Below, piece by piece: positions 27,741 through 37,171 of a stretch of 64,000 nucleotides of DNA (position 1 is the stretch's first letter; the number at the start of each line of letters is the position of its first letter). Source of the stretch: Psychrobacter pacificensis (lineage in GTDB: Bacteria; Pseudomonadota; Gammaproteobacteria; Pseudomonadales; Moraxellaceae); contig NZ_FNAL01000017.1 of assembly GCF_900101915.1 (NCBI RefSeq), positions 1 to 64,000 of the forward strand, read 5' to 3'. The position numbers and the translations under genes were made by a program. The notes under the pieces are model-generated. The model saw only the letters and a program-made list of their open reading frames with translations. It made no database searches and had not been told where the DNA came from.

Positions 27741-27787
27741 CTAAGTTCAAAAAAAGCATCCAAATTGGATGCTTTTTTTGAACTTAG
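27741..27787. terminator. Bidirectional terminator between recD and hpt
   Basis: A perfect 23-bp inverted repeat with a 1-nt centre: CTAAGTTCAAAAAAAGCATC on one side and its full complement on the other. The inner GCATCCAA stem is flanked by seven A on one side and seven T on the other. This suits Rho-independent termination on both strands, ending convergent recD and hpt. Confidence 0.9.
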
Positions 27788-27814
27788 ATATTGTTAGTCA
27801 CTTAGAGGTAAGAC

Positions 27815-28378
27815 TTAAACCTTATCTTCTTTGATAGCATAGATACCTGGCAGGTGACGCAAGTAACCATGGAAGTCCATACCACAGCCATAGACATAAC
27901 GATCTGCGACATTAATACCAACGAAATCAACATCAAAATCGGCAACTTTGCGGTCATGCTGCTTGTTTAGCAGCACACAAGACTCGAGAGATAATGGTTT
28001 TTCTTTATTTAGCTCTTCGACAACAGCCTTTAGAGTAATGCCTTCATCAAAAATATCATCAATCAACAAGACATGCTCGCCTTCGATACTCACATCAGGC
28101 TTGAATTTCCAATCAAGATCGTCAGTACCTTCGTTGTCACGATAGCGTGTCGCATGGATATAATGCATACGATGATAGAATGTCAGATGCGTCAATAATT
28201 GACCAGCGGGAATTAATCCACCGTTCATAACAACCATCACAATTGGGTTCAAACCAGCGTAGTGTAGGTTAAGCTGAGCGGCCAAGCGCTCATAAGCGGC
28301 AGCAACTTCAATGCTGCTGATCAGGCACTCTGAGTTACGTAATGTTTTTTCGATTTCTTGATTGCTGATTTGGGTCAT
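27815..28378 (-). CDS. hpt: Hypoxanthine-guanine phosphoribosyltransferase
   Basis: Purine salvage enzyme making IMP or GMP from the base and PRPP. It has 187 residues from the ATG at 28378; a GTG three codons earlier is possible. The PRPP-binding motif VLLIDDIFDEGITLKAVVEE lies near residues 97-116. Upstream features are MVVMNGGLIPAGQLLTHL and the flexible-loop region, and YVYGCGMDFHGYLRHLPGIY is the C-terminal base-binding part. It is a single gene, convergent with recD. Confidence 0.88.
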   Translation of the reverse strand: MTQISNQEIEKTLRNSECLISSIEVAAAYERLAAQLNLHYAGLNPIVMVVMNGGLIPAGQLLTHLTFYHRMHYIHATRYRDNEGTDDLDWKFKPDVSIEGEHVLLIDDIFDEGITLKAVVEELNKEKPLSLESCVLLNKQHDRKVADFDVDFVGINVADRYVYGCGMDFHGYLRHLPGIYAIKEDKV

Positions 28379-28470
28379 CGGGCGCACCTTTGGTGAAAAA
28401 TGCCAAGTATTTTAACAAGTTTTGGTAAATTTTCCCAATGTTATATGACCATTTGATCAAAATTTAGCAA

Positions 28471-29139
28471 TTACTCTGGTTTTTCAATGATAAATGGACG
28501 GTAATAATTCGCCAAACGATTGAGAGAGTCATTTGGTAGATCAGGTAGTAGCTTGTTAAGCGCCATATTCATTCCTTTATCAATCGCAGATTTGGCAACT
28601 GGCACTGATTTGCGTTTGATCATACCTAATTTTAACGTTTCAGCGTAGCGGCTGACGAAGTGGGTTAATGTCGCGTCATTCATGGTTTCGAGCGCTGTTT
28701 TAAACTTGGCTCTATCTACGTGCTCTGGTGTGATAGCAGCAAAGCCTTCAACGATAGTTCTAGCATCTGCTTCTGACAACTTAAAGCCAATACGTTTTAC
28801 GCCTTCATTATCAATAAAAGTTGCCTGATCTTTTAGAAAGTGAAAGCTTGGCAGCACATCTTCGTTATTTTCTTTACCTAACAAGATATTGAGTAGGGTA
28901 TCTGTGGCACGTTCAATGGTGGCAACAATCTTGCGCATGGCCGCTTGACGCTCAGGATTTGGAATAATCTCAACCAAACCGACTAACAAATTGTCCGTTA
29001 GATCTCGTGCAGTCTGATGAGTGAGCGCGTCTCGGTAAGGGTAATATTCTACTTGCTCATTTGAAGCAACGACTTGTTCGGCCTCGCTGATTAATACTTT
29101 TAATTTATCTGAAGGTACGAAACCAAAATAATGTGCCAT
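28471..29139 (-). CDS. Conserved hypothetical protein, 222 residues
   Basis: I do not recognise a named domain. The predicted protein is mostly helical and soluble, with no signal peptide: MAHYFGFVPSDKLKVLISEA, DNLLVGLVEIIPNPERQAAM, FVSRYAETLKLGMIKRKSVP. A strong AAGGAAG ribosome site lies before the ATG. It sits 92 bp upstream of hpt on the same strand and could be cotranscribed. The conserved-looking composition and matching codon use suggest a native gene. Confidence 0.65.
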   Translation of the reverse strand: MAHYFGFVPSDKLKVLISEAEQVVASNEQVEYYPYRDALTHQTARDLTDNLLVGLVEIIPNPERQAAMRKIVATIERATDTLLNILLGKENNEDVLPSFHFLKDQATFIDNEGVKRIGFKLSEADARTIVEGFAAITPEHVDRAKFKTALETMNDATLTHFVSRYAETLKLGMIKRKSVPVAKSAIDKGMNMALNKLLPDLPNDSLNRLANYYRPFIIEKPE

Positions 29140-29446
29140 TATGCTTCCTTTATTTGTTGTTTTTCATGTCTTACTTGCGTTACATTTGCCGTGAAATCGG
29201 TTACCATTTAACCGGAATTTGAAACAAAGACTCACCAGGCTATATGCTACTTAGTGACGCACCTTAATTGTACAATGTGAAAATTTGTTGGCTAATATTT
29301 ATCACACATGATTTTTACAATTTATTCGGTGACGGGTCGGTTTATATGAATGACTCGCTGCACACTAATTTAGCATATTTTTTATATTTTGATTTAAAAA
29401 GCTTGAACTTATAAGACTACCTACTACTTGTCTAGGGAGAGATAAG
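29140..29446. other. Divergent promoter region before cstA
   Basis: About 307 bp, AT-rich, between divergent genes. It holds the inverted repeat CGGTTACCATTTAACCG (29199-29215) and a GGGAGAGA ribosome site just before cstA. No ORF or RNA gene was recognised. Confidence 0.4.
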
Positions 29447-31129
29447 ATGAATAGTGCTATTGTACTGATATTCGGCGTTGCTGCTATGCTTTGTGGCTAC
29501 GTGTTTTACTCAAAATTCATTGCTACTAAAGTTTTAGCATTGGATAACAGTCGCCCCACGCCAGCGCATACGATGAAAGATGGGGTCGATTATGTTCCTA
29601 CCAATAAATATGTACTATGGGGGCACCATTTTACCTCGGTGGCAGGCGCTGCACCGATTATCGGTCCCGCAATTGCGGTTATTTGGGGCTGGGTACCTGC
29701 CATCATTTGGGTGGTGCTCGGTACGATTTTTATGGCTGGTGTACATGATATGTCGGCCATTTGGGCAAGTATGCGCAATAGGGGACAGTCAATTGGCTCT
29801 ATTGCGGGTACAGTCATGGGCACACGTGTCCGCAGTTTGATGATGGTTGTGATTTTCTTATTACTATTGATGGTCAACGCGGTGTTTGGTGTTGCTATCG
29901 CTAATATGATGATCAAAACGCCATCTGCTGTACTGCCTGTTTGGGGCGCCTTAGTGGTTGCCTTTATCATCGGTCAGTGTATTTATCGCTACAAGATGAA
30001 TTTGGTTTGGGTATCTATTCTCGGGGTAAGCGCTTTATATGGGCTGATCTATCTTGGCCCTATGTTCCCGATTGTGTTACCTGAGACCGTAATGGGCTTA
30101 CCTGATAACGCTGTATGGATTCTTATTTTATTCGCCTATGCGGCGATTGCTTCGTTGTTGCCCGTATGGATGCTGCTGCAACCTCGTGATTATATTAATG
30201 GTTTGCAGCTGTTCGTTGGTTTGATTTTATTGTATGCAGCTATCTTTATCGGCACGCCAAATATTGTCGCGCCAGCAATAAACACAGCACTGCCAGTTGG
30301 CACGCCATCAATAATGCCGCTGTTGTTTGTGACGATTGCTTGTGGGGCGATATCAGGATTCCACGGATTGGTTGCGACAGGGACGACGTCTAAGCAGATT
30401 GATAAAGAAGAAGACACGCGTTTCGTTGGTTATTTTGGTGCGCTAGGTGAAGGTATGCTGGCACTCGGCGCAATTCTAGCAGCAACCGCAGGTTTTGCTA
30501 CCCTTGGTGATTGGCAAGCGGTCTATCAAAAATTTGGCGACGGTTCTATCGGTGCCTTCATTGATGGTGGTGCGACCATATTAAATGCGGGTGTTGGCAT
30601 TGACATGGTACTATCACAGACGATGCTTACGGTCATGGCTGCCTTGTTTGCAGGTACCACTATGGATACTGGTGTACGCCTGCAACGCTATATTTTCCAA
30701 GAGTTCGGTGAGTTTTATAACCTGCCAGTCCTCAATAAAAGCGTGGTCGCAACATTGCTTGCTGTCGGCAGCTGCTTGCTATTAGCATTCGGCGCGGGCG
30801 GTATTGATGGTGCTGGTGGTATGATTATCTGGCCACTATTTGGTACGACTAATCAGCTAATGGCGGCGTTAACACTAATGATCGTAACGGTTATCTTGTT
30901 ACGTAAAGGCAGAACAGTTTGGTACACTTTAGCGCCATTGTCGTTCTTGCTAGTCATGACGGTATTTGCACTACTTATTCAGCTCAAAACTTTCTTCACT
31001 GATGGCAATTGGCTGCTTATCATTATGGATATCATTATCTTGATAGCAACCATCTTAGTAACGTTTGAGAGTCTGTCTGTATTACGCAAAGAATGGTCGA
31101 TACACAAAGGCAAAAGCGGTGACATTTAA
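29447..31129 (+). CDS. cstA: Carbon starvation protein CstA (pyruvate/peptide transporter family)
   Basis: Inner-membrane transporter of 560 residues with about 14-16 hydrophobic segments. CstA-family signatures are FYSKFIATKVL near 20, GHHFTSVAGAAPIIGPAIAV near 59-78, WGWVPAIIWVVLGTIFMAGVHDMS, SGFHGLVATGTTSKQI and a C-terminal IWPLFGTTNQLMAALTL. It is shorter than E. coli CstA (about 700) and closer to the compact class. E. coli relatives import pyruvate or peptides; the substrate here is unproven. A terminator hairpin follows, then the cory-CC-star and ArsA-like genes. Confidence 0.9.
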   Translation: MNSAIVLIFGVAAMLCGYVFYSKFIATKVLALDNSRPTPAHTMKDGVDYVPTNKYVLWGHHFTSVAGAAPIIGPAIAVIWGWVPAIIWVVLGTIFMAGVHDMSAIWASMRNRGQSIGSIAGTVMGTRVRSLMMVVIFLLLLMVNAVFGVAIANMMIKTPSAVLPVWGALVVAFIIGQCIYRYKMNLVWVSILGVSALYGLIYLGPMFPIVLPETVMGLPDNAVWILILFAYAAIASLLPVWMLLQPRDYINGLQLFVGLILLYAAIFIGTPNIVAPAINTALPVGTPSIMPLLFVTIACGAISGFHGLVATGTTSKQIDKEEDTRFVGYFGALGEGMLALGAILAATAGFATLGDWQAVYQKFGDGSIGAFIDGGATILNAGVGIDMVLSQTMLTVMAALFAGTTMDTGVRLQRYIFQEFGEFYNLPVLNKSVVATLLAVGSCLLLAFGAGGIDGAGGMIIWPLFGTTNQLMAALTLMIVTVILLRKGRTVWYTLAPLSFLLVMTVFALLIQLKTFFTDGNWLLIIMDIIILIATILVTFESLSVLRKEWSIHKGKSGDI

Positions 31130-31160
31130 ACGCTAAACCATACTAAATATTTATCAACTT

Positions 31161-31192
31161 AAAAACGCTAGCAGCAATTGCTGGCGTTTTTT
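31161..31192 (+). terminator. Terminator after cstA
   Basis: Stem AAAAACGCTAGCA (31161-31173) pairs with TGCTGGCGTTTTT (31179-31191), with one G-U pair, a 5-nt loop and a T run. It lies 31 bp after cstA. The next two genes probably need read-through or their own promoter. Confidence 0.75.
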
Positions 31193-31244
31193 GTATCACA
31201 TAGGCATGATAGGTAATAAGAAATAAGTAGGGTATAAGCGAATT

Positions 31245-31556
31245 ATGGAAAATAAAAACACATCAAATGATATAGAAAACGCCCAACCACCAGAGAGTAC
31301 TCAACCATGGTGGCAACGATTTGTGGCAGGACTCAATGAGTTTTATCATGCACCTTATCGCCAAACGATGGCACGTGCTGCCCGTGATGAAGAAGATTTC
31401 TTTATGCTGCTGATGTTTGCTGAAAGCTTAGGCATTGATAATCCTGCCAGCTTTTATACCTTAGAGTTACAACCGTTATTTTTAGAAAACTTTCACGAGT
31501 GGCACACGCGCATGGGTATGGATAGATGCCCATTTGACCATGTTGGCTGCTGCTAA
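31245..31556 (+). CDS. Cory-CC-star family small protein
   Basis: Protein of 103 residues. The middle part WWQRFVAGLNEFYHAPYRQT and the end MDRCPFDHVGCC, finishing in two cysteines, match the small family named cory-CC-star, recalled to occur beside CstA-type transporters and ArsA-like ATPases. No signal peptide or membrane segment. The end resembles the small partner protein (YbdD type) found after cstA in other bacteria, which also ends in cysteines, so a role in the transporter's function is plausible. No biochemical activity is known to me. Confidence 0.75.
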   Translation: MENKNTSNDIENAQPPESTQPWWQRFVAGLNEFYHAPYRQTMARAARDEEDFFMLLMFAESLGIDNPASFYTLELQPLFLENFHEWHTRMGMDRCPFDHVGCC

Positions 31557-31608
31557 TCGTTTATTTATGATTGAAAAATAAAAATAATATAAGAAATGAG
31601 ATAAAAAT

Positions 31609-32634
31609 ATGGCATTACATCCTCTACATACATTAGTAGAACAACTAAAAGCACAACCGATTATATTTATCGGCGGTAAGGGCGGTGTGGGAAAAACCAC
31701 TACTGCCGCCGCACTTGCCAGTTATTACGCAAGCCAGCAGCAAAAAACGCTGATTGTCTCAACCGATCCAGCACACAGTTTGGGCGACGTGTTGGATACA
31801 CAGCTTAATAACGCAAAAACAGCAATATCACCTTATTTCGATGCCATTGAGTTAAATCCTGATGTAATCGTTGACGAGCATTTTTCTCAAGTTGAGCGTA
31901 CGATTAAATCCTATGCCAATCCAGATATGATGCCCAAAATTCGTGAGCATCTGAAGCTCTCAAAATCAGCACCCGGCGCCCAAGAAGCAGCGATGCTCGA
32001 ATCCATGTGCCAGCATTTAGTCGAAGCGGCAGATGCAGGCTATGAGCATATTATCTTTGATACTGCACCGACAGGGCATACGCTACGGTTGCTAGTACTA
32101 CCAGAAATGATGGGTGCATGGACAGATGGACTGCTTGCTCAGCAACGACGGCAAGCCAAGCTACGCTCAGTAGCGACGCATTTGGACAGTCACAATCAAA
32201 AAAGCAGTCAAACGGATAGCGCTCAAAAGAACCATGTGGCCAATCCGTTTGCCGCAAAAAAGCCTGATCGCTGGGAGCAAGCGGTATCCGTGCTAGAAAA
32301 GCGCAAGCAGTTGTTTCGCCAAGCAGGACTGCTGCTGCATGATCGTACACAAACGGCAATTGTGTTGGTTATGACGGCTGACGTGTTGCCGTTGGCTGAG
32401 ACCAAACGGGCTATCGAACAGCTAGAGGACAGCAAGCTCACGCCCGCAGCAATCGTCATCAATCAGTTGATATCAACAACGCAGTCGGATGAGTTTTGGC
32501 GCCGGCGTGCTGAGCGTCAGCAGGATTTGCTGCAGGATATTGAAAACAATTTTTCTAAATATCCGCTATATCCAATTTATCTGCAGCAAACAGACGTACG
32601 TGGCACAGAGGCATTGAGTACATTGCTAGGCTAG
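31609..32634 (+). CDS. ArsA/Get3-family ATPase
   Basis: Single-domain P-loop ATPase of 341 residues. Deviant Walker A FIGGKGGVGKTTTAAALAS near residues 21-39, switch region STDPAHSLGDVL, and FDTAPTGHTLRLLVLPEMM near 149-167 define the ArsA/TRC40 family. Only one Cys is visible (near 133), so the three-Cys arsenite site is absent, and no ars genes are near. A function on metalloids is therefore doubtful. It lies 52 bp after the cory-CC-star gene and probably works with it and CstA. A Get3-like handling of tail-anchored proteins is another idea, untested here. Confidence 0.85.
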   Translation: MALHPLHTLVEQLKAQPIIFIGGKGGVGKTTTAAALASYYASQQQKTLIVSTDPAHSLGDVLDTQLNNAKTAISPYFDAIELNPDVIVDEHFSQVERTIKSYANPDMMPKIREHLKLSKSAPGAQEAAMLESMCQHLVEAADAGYEHIIFDTAPTGHTLRLLVLPEMMGAWTDGLLAQQRRQAKLRSVATHLDSHNQKSSQTDSAQKNHVANPFAAKKPDRWEQAVSVLEKRKQLFRQAGLLLHDRTQTAIVLVMTADVLPLAETKRAIEQLEDSKLTPAAIVINQLISTTQSDEFWRRRAERQQDLLQDIENNFSKYPLYPIYLQQTDVRGTEALSTLLG

Positions 32635-32662
32635 ATGCAGCAAACGATAGAACGGTAAATGA

Positions 32663-34357
32663 CTACGACTCACGCTTGTACGATTGCAGCTTACCCGATA
32701 GCGACCATGCCATATCTGCGCGCAGCAGCTGCGCCTGTTCAGAATTACCACTGCTAAGCGATGACCATTGCGGTTTGCCGCGAGCCTTTTTTAGCTCACT
32801 AGGTAATTTATTCGCAGGCCATACGGTAATCGGGTTGCTATCTTCATTAGTATTGCTGTTGCTATCATTGTGGTAACTACCATCATCTGACGATGTCTCA
32901 AGGCTGCTTTTCTCGCCTTTGTATAATAGCTGGGTGGCATCAGTCGCAGCATGACCGCGATGGCGTAGGGCAGTGAGTAAGTCGATCGCTCGCGTTGCTA
33001 GCAATGTCAACGTCGCAGGATCGATATATAAGCGTTTTACCCCAGTGATCCTATCGGCAATACTACTGGTGTTAGATAGTAACCCGCCTGCGATACCACC
33101 TATCGCTGCACCCAAGCCCAATGTCGTACCTAGCGCTGCTGCATCAATACCCAACCCTAACAGCGCGCCCGCTGCTGCGCCAGAAGTGGTACGGATACCA
33201 TAGCTCTTGAGTAACTCAGGATCAAATGGGTCTTGCTGATAGGCTTGCAATTCAAGCGGGGTTGCTGCAACGGCATTGTCATAAAACTTATAGAGGTTAA
33301 GTAAATTGTGCTGCATTGCACGCTCACTTTGCCTCACCGCTTCTTGCATTTGTTCTAATACAGGCATCGGGTCGTCATCTTCATTGATCTCGCGTACAAA
33401 AGAAGCGACATTCAATAAAAAGTCAGCAATAATAATATTGGCCTCATCATACAACTGCGCCCAATCTTCAGTCCGGCGCTGCATCAATTGCTCAAGCATC
33501 TCAGAATGAGTGAGCATGGTGGCGAGGTTTTGCCAAAGATGCATCTCATCTTCAAATTCAAAAGCAACGGAATCAAAACGTGTGGAGATATGTAGATTGC
33601 GTCTTGCCAGCATGGTTTGCCAATCATCAATATTGGCATTCTGACTGTCGGTAAAGTTAAAGACAGGCATCACCGGAATGGCAGCCCACGATAAAATCGC
33701 TAGCTCATCTTTATACTTGCCCAATACTGGCTCACGAGCATCTACCACATAGATGGCCATATCACTTGCCAGCAGCTGACGAATCACTTTTGCTTCTTGG
33801 CTATAATCATAGCTGTCTAGAACACCGCTATCTGCACCTTGAGCGATATTTGATGCCAAAAACTGCTGCAAGCGCTCAATACCATCACGGCGACTGGCGG
33901 TGTTGTCCTCCAACCAGTCCATGAGTCCTGATGCGTCCTCTAGGCCTGGTGTGTCGTATAGTGCTACCAGCACCTCACCCGTTTGACTGTCTGTCAGACT
34001 TGCTTGCTCGACGTGACGCGTGGTCGCCGCTTCGTTTTTGACTTCACCAAAATAGACATCACGCAGTAACGTGCGCAATATGGAGGTCTTACCGGTATTG
34101 GTGTGTCCCACGACCGCCAATTTTAGCGCCTCACCACTGGCGGTGGTTTTTTTTGTCACATTTGTGGTGGCTGGCGGTACTGATTCAGTTGATATGGATG
34201 GATTATCATGAGTCACTTTCGAATGAGCGGCCGTTTTTGACACTGTCGAATGCGAGGTCTTGGCGTTATTATTTGAGTCGCTGGGGAACGCCTTGTCTGC
34301 AAAAAGACCTGTAGGCGTGTGATGCTCGTGATTTTGGTTTTTATTGTCATTATTCAT
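32663..34357 (-). CDS. GTPase with DUF3482 domain
   Basis: Protein of 564 residues. A disordered Ser/Thr/His-rich start (~1-75) is followed by a G domain: LAVVGHTNTGKTSILRTLLR (G1, ~78-97), ALYDTPGLED (G3) and FNFTD for G4. The DUF3482 part follows, with a helical region and a glycine-rich hydrophobic stretch, GALLGLGIDAAALGTTLGLG, near 395-425 that may insert in the membrane. The tail is acidic and polar. It is convergent with the ArsA-like gene (28 bp). DUF3482 GTPases are usually beside DUF2868 membrane proteins, as here with one gene between. Function unknown. Confidence 0.85.
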   Translation of the reverse strand: MNNDNKNQNHEHHTPTGLFADKAFPSDSNNNAKTSHSTVSKTAAHSKVTHDNPSISTESVPPATTNVTKKTTASGEALKLAVVGHTNTGKTSILRTLLRDVYFGEVKNEAATTRHVEQASLTDSQTGEVLVALYDTPGLEDASGLMDWLEDNTASRRDGIERLQQFLASNIAQGADSGVLDSYDYSQEAKVIRQLLASDMAIYVVDAREPVLGKYKDELAILSWAAIPVMPVFNFTDSQNANIDDWQTMLARRNLHISTRFDSVAFEFEDEMHLWQNLATMLTHSEMLEQLMQRRTEDWAQLYDEANIIIADFLLNVASFVREINEDDDPMPVLEQMQEAVRQSERAMQHNLLNLYKFYDNAVAATPLELQAYQQDPFDPELLKSYGIRTTSGAAAGALLGLGIDAAALGTTLGLGAAIGGIAGGLLSNTSSIADRITGVKRLYIDPATLTLLATRAIDLLTALRHRGHAATDATQLLYKGEKSSLETSSDDGSYHNDSNSNTNEDSNPITVWPANKLPSELKKARGKPQWSSLSSGNSEQAQLLRADMAWSLSGKLQSYKRES

Positions 34358-34482
34358 AGTCGCGTCTTATTGTTATTGATGATCAAACTTTAGCCATTTA
34401 TTGTAAAACAAATCTGGTGGCAGGTTGGTTCTGGATGCGTAGTGTCCATATCGTAAACTGTATTTTATGTATTCATGATACG

Positions 34483-35457
34483 CTATGAGATTGCTGTAGG
34501 TGGTCGCAGCAGTACCTTGATTTTTTTCTTAATGCCCTTGGCACGAAAAAACCGCTGCCACATTCGGTAAAACACCCAAAATATCAGACCAATAATATTA
34601 TCGTGACTGGTCTCACCAACAGCCCCATATTTGACGGGATTATTGACGGTATCTTCTTCTACATAAGTGCCAAACCAGCGATCAAAAATAATAAGAACGC
34701 CGCCATAATTTTGGTCAATATATTCGTCATTAGTACCATGATGGGCGCGGTGGTTGGATGGGGTGTCAAAGATATACTCAACCCATTTTGGAAATTTTCC
34801 CACCGTCTCGGTATGGATAAAGAACTGATAAATCAAATCTAACGCATAAAAGAAAAACACCCAGACAGGATGCACACCCAGCAGCATTAATGGGACGAAA
34901 AATAACCACCAACCTGTCACCGAGTACAGCAGGCTTTGGCGCATGGCAGTGGATAGGTTCATCTTATCATCTGAATGGTGCACAACATGCGCTGACCAAA
35001 ACCAATTCATGCGGTGTGAGGCACGGTGAAACCAGTAATAGCTGAACTCAACCGCGACAAATATGGGTATGGCTGTCAGCCATGTCACCTCAATAGTGAA
35101 CAGTCGGTATTGATATAGCCACAGGCAAATAGGCAGCACAATAATTGCTTGGACAATCAATTCAAACCCGAGATAAGAGCCGCCCAAGCTAAAATTGGTC
35201 ATCGCACGGCGCCAGCTAAAGCTTTCACTTTTCCCACGCTTAGACTGATAAAACCACTCTGCCAAAAACAATAAGAGAAATGGGCCACCAGCCAGCGGTA
35301 ACAGCCATTCTTGCCAGTGAGCAGGTAAGATACTTGCCAGCATTGGCTGCCATGACTCTGGTGCAGCGGTTAAGATACTTTGGTTTAACGCCTCTTTGTA
35401 ATTATCCAATATCTGACCATACTCACCTGATGTTAAGAGGGTGTTGTCTGTTGACAT
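34483..35457 (-). CDS. Sterol desaturase / fatty acid hydroxylase family protein
   Basis: Membrane di-iron oxygenase of 324 residues. The histidine motifs HRASHRMNWFWSAHVVHHS near 144-162 and HTETVG...NHRAHHGTN near 215-243 form the metal site. About five hydrophobic segments (residues ~55-66, 95-125, 128-142, 180-210) flank them. It hydroxylates or desaturates a lipid, but the substrate cannot be read from sequence. A strong TAGGAGCC ribosome site precedes the ATG. It sits between the DUF2868 and DUF3482 genes on the same strand, hinting at a membrane-related unit. Confidence 0.88.
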   Translation of the reverse strand: MSTDNTLLTSGEYGQILDNYKEALNQSILTAAPESWQPMLASILPAHWQEWLLPLAGGPFLLLFLAEWFYQSKRGKSESFSWRRAMTNFSLGGSYLGFELIVQAIIVLPICLWLYQYRLFTIEVTWLTAIPIFVAVEFSYYWFHRASHRMNWFWSAHVVHHSDDKMNLSTAMRQSLLYSVTGWWLFFVPLMLLGVHPVWVFFFYALDLIYQFFIHTETVGKFPKWVEYIFDTPSNHRAHHGTNDEYIDQNYGGVLIIFDRWFGTYVEEDTVNNPVKYGAVGETSHDNIIGLIFWVFYRMWQRFFRAKGIKKKIKVLLRPPTAIS

Positions 35458-35578
35458 ATTTGGCTCCTAGCCACTATAAAACATCCTTGTTACCCAAGAG
35501 ATAACTATTTTCTATATTACTGATTTATTTTGTCCTTTTTATAAAAATAATTTTTATTAAGTATCGCATTCAAAAACT

Positions 35579-36967
35579 TTAAGAATCAATATCTACCAAG
35601 CCAATTTTTCGCGCAGAGAGCGCTGTTTGCCACTGCTGATAGCGTACAGCTTGCTTATCCACTGGTTCATCCTCATGTGTCAAATCAGCATCACTAAGCA
35701 GCTGTACAATAAGACCATCTTTTGCATGAGCGGCGATTTGATCAAGTTTGCGTAGCGTACCGCGGTCAGGCAGCGCTTTGCTATGGATACCTAATAGGAC
35801 TTGCACAGGGTGCTCGTCTAAGTAGTTTTTTAGCCGTGCCATATCCTCACGATCATCAACGATACCAAAATTCTCAATCTCACTTGATTCTGAAAAATCA
35901 TGACGGTCATTAGTCAACCCTGACTGCCACCATTTATCCTGATTTGAAGGATATTCAAGCAAGGCGACCAGTTTCTTGCCTGCACTTACCGCCGCTTTGG
36001 GCGCGACAGGTGCGGGTGCTTCCGTAAAGTCATCTGCATCAACCACCTGACGCTGCCAAAAATTTATGATCTTTTGATAATACGGTTGCTTGATATCCAA
36101 GCGCATTTTTTTGCGGCGGAACATCAAAGCACAAAATACCCACGCTATCGCACGCGGGACAATACCGTACATCAGCAAGCTACCGACTAGCAATCCTGCC
36201 CACTGCCGCGCCACAGACAATGGCATCGCTTCTGTGACCAACCTGCTTTGCGCAATCGCTGTACTATCTGGCACATCAAAACCAACCATGCCTGGTAGCC
36301 AGCCGAGTATTTGCGTTAAGCTCACCAGCGCCTGATCAGAGAGTAGGGTCGACTCCCAGCTAAAGCTATACTGACGCACAATCAATAAAAATATAATCGC
36401 AAGCAGCATGCCAGTCAACGTCGCAAGCCATAACTGATGGCTAAACCGGCCCAAATACCAGCGCATACCGCTATGCTGTAATTGGCGCTCATACAGATCG
36501 ACGGCCGCTTTGGTCACATCGTCTTTGCCGCGTATGAGATAGCTGGGACTGACAAAGCTGGCAAACCAACTGGGCGCTTGCTGGTCTCGCTGGTCTCGAT
36601 TGATGAGTGTCATCACCAGCCAGCCACCAAGCATAATAGTATGAAAACCAAGCAAGCAAACCAAGACATAAAAGAAGTTCACCACATTGGACTGCAATAG
36701 CGTGAACAGTCCCAAAAATCCCGAGATGCACCACACCACACTCATGACGATCATGATGCCTTTTATGCGGCCATCTATTTTGCCCAGTACCCGCGCAAGC
36801 GCGCCATTGCTATCGATGCGTGAGGCCCGTCGATGCAGCTTTTGGATAGGTGTGCCATCCTCACTCTGTAGCTTTTCCGTGATCAGTAACGGGTCAGTGG
36901 CAAAGACGTGCTGATCAGTCTCTAAGGCACGTACTAGCTCGGTCAGTTGGTCTTGGGGTGATAGCAT
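35579..36967 (-). CDS. DUF2868 membrane protein
   Basis: Protein of 462 residues using the ATG at 36967; a TTG ten codons upstream is weaker. It has several hydrophobic segments: two close together (~70-125), one near 183-203, one near 260-285. Between and after them are charged cytosolic parts. The pattern RRASRIDSNGALARVLGKID near the start and the C-terminal NVQVL-like nucleotide-type domain (HPVQVLLGIHSKALPDRGTL) fit DUF2868. This family typically accompanies DUF3482 GTPases, so a joint role at the membrane is likely. The activity is unknown. Confidence 0.75.
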   Translation of the reverse strand: MLSPQDQLTELVRALETDQHVFATDPLLITEKLQSEDGTPIQKLHRRASRIDSNGALARVLGKIDGRIKGIMIVMSVVWCISGFLGLFTLLQSNVVNFFYVLVCLLGFHTIMLGGWLVMTLINRDQRDQQAPSWFASFVSPSYLIRGKDDVTKAAVDLYERQLQHSGMRWYLGRFSHQLWLATLTGMLLAIIFLLIVRQYSFSWESTLLSDQALVSLTQILGWLPGMVGFDVPDSTAIAQSRLVTEAMPLSVARQWAGLLVGSLLMYGIVPRAIAWVFCALMFRRKKMRLDIKQPYYQKIINFWQRQVVDADDFTEAPAPVAPKAAVSAGKKLVALLEYPSNQDKWWQSGLTNDRHDFSESSEIENFGIVDDREDMARLKNYLDEHPVQVLLGIHSKALPDRGTLRKLDQIAAHAKDGLIVQLLSDADLTHEDEPVDKQAVRYQQWQTALSARKIGLVDIDS

Positions 36968-37171
36968 AAGGCGCTGATATCCGTATAAGAACGTCAATAT
37001 AAATAATGGAAAGCAAAAAATGCGGGTTTAATCGCTAAAAAGTATTGTAGCGTATATAGAATGAGAATAATGTCTATGATTTTTATCATAGTAAACACTC
37101 GTAAAATCAGCCAAAATGAATAAACAAACCAACACGTGCTAAGAGCTGTATAAAAAGAGTGAGGGTAGCAT

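Noticed and set aside
31609..32634. Arsenite pump ATPase as part of arsenic resistance
   Set aside because: No ars genes nearby, a single Cys, and single-domain architecture; only the ATPase family is supported.
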